DNA of 64,000 bases from Straminergon stramineum (lineage: Eukaryota; Streptophyta; Bryopsida; Hypnales; Calliergonaceae), in assembly GCA_963920665.1 (NCBI GenBank), contig OY987264.1:20254906-20318905 (forward strand), written 5' to 3'. Below the pieces are notes generated by a model that ran no database searches, was not told the DNA's origin, and was given only the letters and a program-made list of their open reading frames with translations. The first letter of the stretch is position 1; every line of letters starts with the position of its first letter. This document shows, piece after piece, positions 37,070 through 48,800 of the stretch. Both the position numbers and the translations under genes were made by a program.

Positions 37070-40000
37070 ATGGCAGATACTGCAAAAACTTTTGTGTGGG
37101 TGTACATCTTAGCTTCGGTTCTAGGTGGAGCAGTCTTGGTAATTATGGGTTTCTTCATTTGGCGGTGCTGTAAAATCAAGCATTCCAGGCGGTCCAAAGG
37201 GAAGCCAAGGCCATTTAGAGAAGAAACGGTATCAGGTTTAATTCCTCTTCTCTAATACTCCCTGTCCTGAAATAAGTGCCCTCGGTGTTGTTGAAAACAT
37301 TGGATACCAATTTCATCGATCATATTGTGAATAGCATAAATTCAAAAGGGGGGATCTTAATTTATTTCACCTGAATCAATGATGAACATTGCAAGTGTTC
37401 ATTGCAACCTAAATAAAATTGGACAAGGAAAAACCTACTCAAAACTACCTTACAAAAATTGAGTTGAGGTCCAATCAGTACACCTATTTCAGGACGGAGG
37501 GTGTACTTTCTAATACTCCCATTGCTTCAATTTTCATGCTGTGAAGATTTTACTTCTGCTGCACTCTCATGCAGTTGAAGTTGAGGATGAACTCTTTCCA
37601 TCAATTTTAAGCATTGTATCCAATCCATTTAGGACTGTGCTTTTATTGAGAGATTACTGAGTAGAGCTCACTGGAGAGATCACTTTGGGCGCTACAAGAG
37701 CCAAACTCTCAAGAGTAACACTAGATCGAATTATTTTAGAGTTATTATTCTATGTGATGGACGATTTCTTCTACAATTATTCAATGTGGGAGATTAGATT
37801 GTAGACCATTATCCAAGGGATAGTGTTGAACTCCTAATTTCCTTTCAAAGATGAGAGACACTAGACTTTACTAGCCAAGTCGTACTCAATTGTTGTTAAT
37901 TGAAGGCCAGCCAAGTGCTGATTGGGAGAGTGAGTTGTTGTTGGTAACAGGGTAGACTACTTTTTAATATTGTTTTTAACCCTTTAGGCTCAGGGTTCCA
38001 TCAATTTTGGATGATGGATAGGGTGCTTTAGGACAACTGAATGCTTTGTTCAAACAACCTCTCATTTATCCATCCCAATTAATGCTTGAATCTTTACTGA
38101 ACAGCCCTCCTTTGACCAAATTGATGAATTTCAAGTAAACAGTATTTCTGTTCAAAGTTCTAAGCGACAATGTTGAAAAACTCAAGAAATGATTTTGGCG
38201 TTAAAGGATTAATATTTTCTACCGTAGATGTCTTTCTTTGTGCCCCTGCAAACTGACCGATGAAGGCATGGACTGTTGTGATCAAAACAGAGGTACTGAC
38301 CGGACCCGCTACATCAGCAAAAGTCATCCCTTATGAAACGTTAGCTCAAGCCACCAACGACTTTGATTTAAGACAAAAAGTGGGAGATGGGCGCTTCGGT
38401 TCCGTCTTTCAGGTCAGCACCAATCCATCTAGGGACACGTGCACTGGTTGCTTGCATTTTGCCTCTCTATAAAGTCATTTAGAGATAATTGAAGTGTGGG
38501 GTTACAAGCCAGGCCTTCACCATTGCAAGGCACCTGAGCACGAGGGAGTGATCTGAAGTCTCCATTGCCTCACCGATTTCCTTAACCTGCATACAAAAAC
38601 TGGGAAAATTGCATTATTTCAATGTTGATAGGTTCACTTGATTTCTAGCACAAGCAATTGTGTTCAATTCTATAATCTTATGAACTTAGAAACAATGCAC
38701 TGTATGAAGTGTGTTTGCTCAATTTTCGCTGGGACTTGGTGGATATTTGCAGGGGGAGTTACAGGATGGAACAGATGTGGCAGTGCGTCGGCTGCCCTTG
38801 AATTCAAGACAAGGGAAGCGGGAGTTTGTGAAAGGGGTGAAGAACATGGTGGAAGCCCAGCACCGAAATGTGGTCCGACTAATTGGGTGCAGCTACTCGA
38901 CTTCTCTGTTACTGGTCTATGAGCACCTGCCCAACGGGAACCTCGCCCAAGCCCTTTTCGGTACTACTCACCACTACCTTATATTCTTAGTCCAAAAGCA
39001 TGCATAACTTGTATTCTCTAGCAGTTATGAGAACTCACCCTTCTCAATTCTAAGGTTGGAGACCAACATTATTGCTATACCATGACATACATATTATTTA
39101 GATTATTACAAAGATATAGGAGAGCTTCAATTGGATCTAACGGATGAAAGATACACTCTTGCACATGCTTTGCTACTAATGGTGTATCATCATCCGTGTC
39201 TGAGATCCACCATAATGTTGTAGTGAATATCATTTGGTAATACATTGGTATTGAGATTAACATTCGACAGTAGTAGTAAGTTCCCCATCTTATAGCAACC
39301 CAAACATAACATCCTCATAACATTCTTGGAACTTCAAGGGGACCCTTTGCTTTCCAGGAATCAAGGCTCCTTTCAATGTAGAACATCTTGAATGCAAGCT
39401 TGCCCATGTATTGTGGGCCACTTTAAATCAAATCAAATATATATTTATATATTCTTGTTACAATGAAACTGTAGGACTATTCTGCCTTCCCATTCAAGAA
39501 TGTTATGCAAAGCTAGCCTTGGCTTGCCTTGCCCTGCCCTGCCCTACCCTACCCTAGTAGTTTAACATGGAACGTCGGGTTTTTCACTGTGAAAATCTTC
39601 CTTTTTGGTACCGCGTGAATCGGTGAATCATTTGCTTAAAAAAAACCAAGAGCATTCATTGGAGGTCAAAACTCCTGTGCAAGATCTCCCCTTTTCACAC
39701 AAAATTTAGAGGATGAACATCTGCACTTCTGTCTTCCATAGGAGGATTCTCTGGACACTTCATGTCCGCAGCGGCGTTTGAGGGTTAATCTACTGCCATT
39801 TGTTTTGTTGTTGCTTGGTGTATTTGTAGCATAATGTTAATGTCAGCGTGTGGCTTCTGTTGTGTCAGAGGGGAGGCACAAATTGGATTGGCGGAGCCGA
39901 ATGGACGTACTGTTGGGGACTGCGAATGGACTTGCGTATTTGCATGAAGAGTGTGATTCCATCTTCGCACATGGCGACATCAAAGCTGTGAATATTATGC

Positions 40001-41942
40001 TGGACAGGATCATGAAGCCCAAAATTGCTGACTGGGGACTGGCTGCTCTGTTTCGAAACGACCAAGGCGAAGTCAAACCCCGCAACATGGTGTCTGTGTA
40101 AGTGCCGTAAGATGTTGGGAGCCCCAGGAATTCTTGACTGTTTTTGTTGGCAATACTTGAGCTGAAGTGCAACAATTAAAGGGAGATTTGCAAGCCCATG
40201 AGCCCTTGTCTTGACATGATAAATTTACCTTTTTAATTTGTTTGAGTTTGTTTTCATTATTAGTTACTGTAATTTTGAATACACCATGGTTTAATATTAC
40301 TCTAATTACAGAATAAAAAAATTGATTAGAAATTGATTTTACAAAAAATGTTCAACGTATTGGCTATCTTTTATTGACCCAATTTTTATTGCCATTCGAA
40401 CTTCTTTCTATATTTTTTCTGGTCGCTTTAAAATGCGCAATTGTTGTAGAGTAGGTTGCAGTTGGAAATTGAACTGTTGGATATGGGATGATTGTGTTCT
40501 TGAGAACTAACTTGATTAGTTGGGCATTGTTCTCCAAATGAGGGCTGCCACTTTAACATTCTTGAAGAGAAGAACACTCATCTTCTAGAGGAATCGAATC
40601 TTTATTGGACGTGTAGATATCTTCTTTTTTTTCCACGTAAATGTCGGTGTGACTCCGTTTCTGTGCTAAGATGTTGGAAACTGGATGATGCTTGTGATTA
40701 AACAGAGGCTACATGTCACCGGAGTTGGCTCTGGAGGGGCACTTGTCAGCAAAAGCAGACGTGTATTCATTCGGCATTTTGTGTTTAGAAGTTGTTAGTG
40801 GTCGTTCCAACACTGATATCAATCTTCTCGGCACCGAGATGGTCAATCTTCTCAGCTGGGTACGATCCAAAACCTCACCCCTTTTGTTTTGTTCAAACTC
40901 CCTCACGTGTGATAATAGGGAATTAGTGTCATCACTAACAAAGCTTTTCATCTTCACCTTCATTTGTATAAGTCATTGTCAGTAATTCTCACAACAATTT
41001 TCATTTATTATCATATGCCACTACTCTGTATTCTACTTACATCATGAATTCACTCTTTTTTTTAAAGTTTTTTTGCCAATTCAAACACCATTTATTCGTG
41101 TACCTATTGATGGATAAGATTGGAACCGTTGGCCTTTTGTGAACTAGCCACTTGTTGATTGTTTTTTCTCTCAATAGATTCTTGATGGTGGTCCAAGTTA
41201 CACTCTTGGAAAATCATGTACTCAATTGTACGCTACTTTGGTACAATAAACAATTGTACGCTACTTTGGTATAATAAACAATGTAGCTTAGAGTAACCTA
41301 GCAGCCCCCCTTTGAGCGCCCAGTGCATAGCTTATTGGTGTATCTTTTGGGACCTCCCACTTGAGATAGCTCAAGATTGTGCACAAAATATTCAGGATTC
41401 CTTTTCCAAAGGTGTTGTCACAATAGCAGCTCCTCGAGAATGTTTTGCAAGTGACACACTAGAATCTCTGTGATAACAAAAGGACGAATGGCATTCAGAT
41501 CTATTACCAAGAAGAAATGTGAAGATTTTGTACTGACTTGGGGGTATGATTGTATTTGCAGGCTTGGTCCCTGCAAGAGAAGCAGCAGCCACTGGCCATG
41601 ATGGACAGAAGCCTGCAGGACTACGGCATCGACGAGCAAGTGGAGAAAGTGATAGGAATCGCCCTCTTGTGCACGCAAGACTCAGTGGCAGCGCGTCCGT
41701 CCATGTCGCGCGTGGTAGACATGCTTAAGGACGAGGAGTCATTCAAGATCCCTGCCAAGCCAGAAGCCGCCAAGTCTCTGGGACTCAATGACCTCAACGT
41801 GTCCGGCGTCTTCACGAGCTCCTTCGTCACGCCGTCCTCGACTTACTCGAGAAAGGTCAGCTTGAGATGGGGATCCCGGCGTCAGCGTGGCCCTAGCTCC
41901 AAACTCAATGAAGCTCCTTTGTCTCATTCCCGCGTTTTGTAG
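37070..41942 (+). CDS. Membrane receptor-like kinase, probable pseudokinase
   Basis: Six exons: 37070-37228, about 38266-38412, 38753-38960, 39869-40097, 40706-40859 and 41562-41942, about 425 aa. Residues 8-33 form one transmembrane segment ([20 protein letters not shown]), followed by a basic stop-transfer region and a kinase fold of the plant RLK/Pelle type (cold-responsive protein kinase-like layout). The Gly loop GDGRFGSV is intact (93-100). The invariant Lys of VAVK is Arg (VAVRRL, R114), the alpha-C Glu position is Gly (EFVKG, G130), HRD is HGD (206-208) and DFG is DWG (226-228). The catalytic Asp, Asn213 and SPE are kept. Signalling without normal phosphotransfer is therefore likely, but that is inference. 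The exon 2 acceptor could be at 38293 instead. The second Met context at 37070 looks better than 37046. Confidence 0.8.
39520..39556. repeat. Short GCCCT/ACCCT tandem repeat in an intron
   Basis: About six units of a 5-bp motif (GCCTT, GCCCT, ACCCT) lie in intron 3 of the kinase gene. Simple-sequence DNA, likely variable between individuals. Confidence 0.7.
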
Positions 41943-42813
41943 ATTTCACTTAGTTCCCCGAACTTGTACGGTATACTGAGTTTTCCACAACAGTCTGTGC
42001 TTAGGAAGAATGTGACAAGGTATAGGCTCCATTGACCATACAGATGAGCTTTGAATTCTGCTAATTGTGAAAATACTTGATCTATGGACATTTATTTTTT
42101 TGCAAAATTTCAGATGGTGCAAAGTTTCGAGATTATTATAGGGAAAGGTTCAAAGTTCACCTGTATGGTGAATGGAACCTCTCCCTTACTGTACAGTACG
42201 GTGAATGGAGACCTTACACTAGATGATACCTCAAGAATATTGAGAATCGCTCTTCGTAGGTGCTTCTGTGAATTCCAGCCTCGGGGTGATCACCTGGACA
42301 TACAGAAAACTGGGATCCTTAATAAATCAGATGTTCACTAGGGTAAAGCACATTTAGTGGTATTCCTATGAGCTAGCTTCGTAAACTTTTCTGCTCGAAG
42401 TTCAATTCTCTGCTAAGCAGTCAGCAGCATATTGACGGAAGGTAATGCGGGTCCGGAAGTGTGAAAATGGATGACTGAAAATAAGAAAAAGGATACATTT
42501 ATACCAAAGTATTGTTCCGAGTGTACCAATCTATGATTTCTATTATATTTGATTGCTTCAAGCTACAGGCAGAATATTCTAGACGACCTCTGCCGAGCAA
42601 TTGGATCACTGTGAGTTCATATGAACAAATAAGGGATACTCCTGCATTTGACAATGCCATAGCACTAAAATTCCTGAGATCTGGCTATAACTACATAGTC
42701 CTCAACTGAAACTGAAAATTTATGGAATGGTATCTTGAGGGGCCCCACTACTCGAACATTTCAAGTCGAAATGGTACCGCCGGAGTGGGGAAAATGCCTG
42801 CGACGGTTGATTG
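41943..42813. terminator. 3' flanks of two convergent genes
   Basis: The interval between the stop codons of the kinase gene (plus) and DRP5B (minus). It should contain both 3' UTRs and polyadenylation regions. No AATAAA is well enough placed to assign. A small frame at 42084-42341 has no recognisable product. Confidence 0.4.
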
Positions 42814-45800
42814 TTAGCTGGATAAGACATGCAATCCTTCACTGGTCTCTGGTTGAGTATGTGGCACGGAGCTGCTGAGTTGGTGATGGATAGCAATGAA
42901 CTTTTCATGTAACTTTTCCACCTTCACATGCCACAAGGCCATCTATTAGGAATGATGCTCTGCATGGGAAACGTGAAAACGAAAACCATGTTGCAGATAA
43001 AGTAAGGCAGTTCGCAAGATAGCAGTGGTAATCTTCATTAACCACAACACGAAGAAAGTATTTGGATCTAATTGAGAAGAGCCATGCAGCATGTGATTAG
43101 GATCCTCAGAAGAATTACTTGCTTCAACTCCTGTGTAAGCTTAGCTCGTTGCTGCTCCAATGCTTGACGAACCTGAGCATATTCAAATTCGAATTGCCAG
43201 TGTAAGACATTTTGCAACTAGAATTGTCTATGAAAGGGGAAGGTGACTGTAATAGAGTAGCAAAATCAACATGGTGAAGTGAGGTTGATAGCTTCAGACC
43301 TGAGCCACATTGAAGACGTCTACGTCTTCCCGAAAGGCTGCTTCCAAGTCTTCTCGAAGCACAGCTGGGAACTTGTCTACCATTGGCATAAGGAAGAAGC
43401 AGTTGAACTGCACTTGTAAACATATCATGCAAAAGATGAGCATAAGGCTCAAAAGACTACCATGAGTTACAACTTGCATGGGCCCCATCATCAAAGGAGT
43501 ATGCAACTTGCATAGCCCCATAAATATGTGTAGGAAATGAAGGAAAAGAAGGTACACTTTTATTTCATGTTTTGGCACACATTGCGTTTTATTCCAACAG
43601 CGAAAGAATAAAACTAAAAACAATCCCAGAGCGGACAGATAAGAATGTACATTTTGCAAATGTAAGTGGCCCAGCACTGCAAATGGACCACACAACTTAC
43701 CTTCATCTCTGCAGAAGCAACACAATGGTCACGAATTCCTTCGAAGATCTGAGCAACAAGTGCGTTTACAATGTCCTCCAATGTCGGGGCCAATTTACGG
43801 TTCCACAAAGTACTCTCCAGCAGATTCACCAATTTCACATGTGCTGTTTGAGAGGACTCTTGACTTGGAGATGTCGCCTTATTTTCAGGACGCACCTTGT
43901 GGTCTTCCTTGAAACTGTTGCTTGCATTTGGAGATGGAGATCCCTCCAAGCCAATATTCACCAGATTTGAGGCCCCTGACTGCTCAGGCTTTGTCACTGA
44001 ACCAAGGAAATGCCGTAGAGCCGACCGACCCTGAAAAAATGGTTTACAGTTGGAATATAAAAACCATTTTTCATTTGCTTCCAAAATGACCGAGTCGCCA
44101 ATAGATGCCGCTTCCACATCTATAGGAGTTGAAATGAACCATATAGAAAATTTAAAGGTAACAATATATACCAAGTAGAAAGAAAAAATCTTCCTCAACA
44201 TTTTTGAACGATAGAATTCTGTTTTGAAAGTTATTACAATTAACTATTAGCTTCCAAGTGTACTTTCTGTAATTAGCTTCGGCACTCGAGGGTTACTGAA
44301 ATGTGGCCCTTCAATTATATTGTTGCCCTGTTCTGATAGGCACCGTCCAAGGTTACCTTGTTATGTAGAGACCACGTGACATATCTTGTCATGCTTCTCA
44401 GGTCCTCCATACATCTGGAACATGCACACAAAGCCAACAGTTCGCATAAGAATAAACAATCTCATGTTTCAGTACGTTTAGCCGATCACTGTTAACTTCC
44501 TGGGAACCATCATTTCATATTGAATAGCAGCAAGGAAGTCACGTACTTGCCAAGACAATCACGTTCGGTAGACTCCACAAATGTCTCGAAAGCTGATGCA
44601 ATGCGGTTCACAAAATAGGCGTGGCTACTTAAATAATCTCCATCCCTCTGCAAAATGGAGATTTAAGAAAAACTACTTCTTGCTGAAATTGACATATATT
44701 GCAAAAACATACGGACTGCTCAACATACTCGAAAGTAGTCACGATACTAGTCCCTAATATTGCAATTGGTCTTAAAATGACTTTCTTAGACACAGCTTAA
44801 TTCTCAAAATCACAGTTAAATAGATCCAGTGAAAATATCATTAGAATGCAAGATTCAAGCAAAGATATATAGTCATCATGTGACTACAGTTATCAAACAT
44901 GTCACTTAGTGAGAGCAGGTAGTCACTTGCCTGTAGCAGGTAGAACGCAATAGGTAACGATCTCCTCAAAATGTGCGAAAGGCGAAAACCTAACTGCATG
45001 CCCACCACATGGAACCCAAAATCAAACAAGCACGTAGTGTCATCAATGGTAACGCCTTTTCATTGGTTGACCTGCATGATCAATGTTGAAGAAATCTGCC
45101 AGGGGCTACAGCTCAAGAGATGAGATGCATATCCTTGATCTTCAAACTGACTAAGAATCTGCAGCATTTCAAGATAGATAATTCGAACTACGTTGAATAT
45201 TGTTGTACCCCAAATTTACAAGGTAATAATAGTGGGCCATGATGTCTTCAAGCCACAATAGAATCGCTTCTGATGCTTCTCTTTGAGAGACATTACTCGG
45301 GCGTACCTGATGCAGAAGTGGCTCAAATACGTCTCTAGCCTTTGAAGTTGCAATTACACAAGCCGCTCTGCACACAAACACTCAACTTCAGATTTGTGAA
45401 ACAAGTAGTACAAGATTCCGGCCAGACAATAGAAATTACTAGCAGAACCCCAATAGAAAACCTAGCCAGGTTCAACCCTGCCACTTGTAAAATACCATTT
45501 ATAGCAGTTTCTAAAGCAAAATCTGCCAATTGTAATAGAACCTAGGTTTTCTATATACCTCCGGACCGTGGGTTTTCTAGCAGTGATTTCAGCAACCTGA
45601 AGGCTATTCAAGCTTCTCGACTCAGGATCATATTGGTATAACAAAGAGAAAAAAAGAGGAAAACAAGAGTACCTAACATAGTTAGTTCCATCGTGAATGT
45701 CTTCTACTCCACATGCATTCACGATCTCCTCACGGCTGATAGTCTGGCACTTCGTTTTACCAACGGTAATTCGGAACTCTGCCATAGCTCGGTGATACTG

Positions 45801-48800
45801 TGCACCTCCGTACAAGCGCATGCTTGCGTTCTGCTGCCCCAAAAAAAAACTTATTAACTTAATGGCTATTCAAGTGACAATACGAAACGATAGTAAGAGG
45901 GGCCTTTTTTATTCTACTTTTTCACTGTTCCTTATTGTTCACAATTAAGGTGAGCAACGAAGATTTTTAATGGGTCAATGCAATGGGTCCTCTCAATTCC
46001 ACAAGTGGATGTGGCTATTAATTGAAATCAAGGAAATATCAAAAAGTAGGAGGTTGCAATAGATACAAAGTCCCACACATAAATAAGGATAGACTTTATA
46101 GAGAAGGAAGATTCCCTATCCAACTACCTTACCCTCTATGTGTGTTTAGATCTGCACAAGAATGGCTTGAAATTCAATAGATTCAATGAAAAGTTCAATG
46201 TTTTTTGGTCTTGACACACTCAACTTCAAATTGCTATAAAAAATCCGATTTTAGAATTTTTTTATCTGTAAAGTGAATATTAAACTTGACTTGTTGTACT
46301 TCAATTCATAAGTCAACTCTAAAAACAAAAGAAATCATCTTCTACCCTAAAATCAGGTCTGAAGTAAAGGGGACAAGTAATTCGGGACAAATGAAAAAAA
46401 AAAGGGGGGGACAGTTAGTATTATGGGGGCAGAGAGAGTATATGAGTGGACCAGATAATACTGCTGTTTCTCTAACATCGAATCCAAATTCATGACTTAC
46501 TGGTACATGTTTGTAGGGCATTTGCAGTCCGTCAGTACTAACAAATGCCCCCCCTTGAACTCGCTCGTCTTGCAGAGACTCCCCTGCACAATGGATCAAA
46601 TAATTAATATGAGCACACATATAAGTACTTAAAAGTAATATACCTACAAAAGATTAAAATAGGAATAAGAGAAAATTCTAGTTGAGTCGCAACAATAACT
46701 TTGAGCAAGTTACAACAAAGAAACCTCTTTTTAAGCCTCCGGCGACAACGCACAAAAAGCGGAATTTGCCACTAGATACAGAAGCTACACTATTCATTCT
46801 CTTCAACCCAGCCAGGCATGTTTTACATCAAAGATCTTATAAGAAAAGGCTAGAGTAGAACCCACCATATTTCTCAGACGGGGCTACAACAGAACCTCTC
46901 AACAAGAGAGACATCTGCTCAAAAATAACAAACCACGAAATGCCAGTTCACATGAAGAGAAACCACAGTTGCGATACTGAGAACAACAATGCTTTTCAAC
47001 ATTAACAATCCAGAAGCTATGTTGACCCAGACAAAGACAATTCAGATTGCTTAAAACACTTAAAAGGAAAGAACCACAACCCAGATATTCAGACACCTTA
47101 GAACGATCATGAAAGGATGTAATTTAGGCCAAACCTTAGCTAGAAAAGAGTCTCTGAAGATCCGGCCCCTTTCTCTCAATCTCATTTCATCGAGTTCTCT
47201 GAAAAATTCCCCAATCGAAATAAAACTACTGAGCCTCGCTATGAGCCTCGCTATATTGACATGAACAACATCAGAGCGTAGGTCAAAAATTAATTTGGGG
47301 CCTAGAGTCTGGCTAAGGTGTTTGTTTTGTAATCAAGCCTAGTTTAAGCAGCGACTGCAAACTGTAAACTATAAACTATAACAAACTGTAATAAAATGGA
47401 GGAATTAGTCTTTCAAACATGCAGACTTTCTAACGGACTGAGAAAGCAGTATTCACCAGAGCTATATAACAGAATGACTTACCCAAGGTCCTGAATTGTC
47501 TGACGAAGCTTGATGGTTATTGTGCGCAATTCTTTGTTCAGAACTGGAACAATCTCTGGCACGCTGTCCAAATACCTACACAGAAAGAACCATCAATGCC
47601 TGTTAATGACAACACAACTTTAAAGGTCCAAGTAAAGATAAAGGTGATAAAAGAGGTAACAATTCAGGAAAAAGTAATTAAACATCGTTGACGAACTACA
47701 GTAGCTAGAGAATTATATTTCCACCTGGAAGATCACTTCCAAGTCATAGGGAGCATCCTAGTACATGCCCTCAGAACATTTTTCAATTTACAACGTAGTA
47801 TTACTCAGAACGATGTCCAACGACGCTCCTCAACAGTCGTCAACTTTAAAAATTCGAACCCAAATTATGCAGTACGGAAATTCTGACAGCTATAACAAGT
47901 ACCGGCGCTGCAACAGCTGTTCCAAAAACTCTCGTAGACGACTGATCCCGATTCTAGAGCATTCCTCTCTGGACAATGTCCGATTCAGTTTCTCCTCCAA
48001 TAGTGCCACATCTTGTGCCTCTCTAGAAGCTACTGCCTGCATAATCAGGCCATTGGAATGTTCATCAATAAGACACTTTCCAGAACCTAAACAAAGCACT
48101 AATGTTGCTCTTTAAGAACCCATTTTAAACCACACTGAGTAAAAGGAGAGTGAAGAAACACCTCCTGGAAGTGGATGTTGGAGCGAAAAACAGAGTCTTT
48201 GCTGGTGCCTACACGGCCTGATGGCACTGATGTGAAAAAAGGGGAACCCCCCAGTACGTTGCCATCTAGGAGACAATTCGGTGGCCTTAGAAAGAGTTCC
48301 ACATCGTCTGGACGCGCAAACTGAGGAATCCGAGTGTCCAGCTTCGTAGAAACAAGAACTGTTCTGCTTAACTCTGGGTCAGCCTGCAACACGTTATGCA
48401 TGAGAATATAGTCATAAATTTTGCGTTCTGTAAATCATCAAAATACAGAATTAAAGAAAATTTCTGTTGCATTTTTTTGTTAAGGGACAGAAATGTCATT
48501 TATCCAAGTCATTAGATGTCTGCAGCATGTTAGCAAGTAAAATAAGCTTACATAGGTATTGAAACAATTGTGTACGAAACTGAAAAATAACAAAACCATG
48601 TATATCTTAAGACCAGTATTAAAATGATATTAAATTCATGACAAGTTGATGTTGATGTAATGTAAACTCAATAGTTGCCAATGTAATATCCAATTAATTC
48701 CAATGCCACTAAAATCACCATAACATTGAGCTGAAACCTTTTGCGTTACACTATATTAACAGAACATTATCTCAATATGAGGACTTGCATAAATCTTGTG

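Noticed and set aside
37977..38214. Possible small TTAA element in kinase intron 1 (TTAACCCTTTAGGC...AAAGGATTAA)
   Set aside because: The terminal repeats match poorly and no empty site is available.
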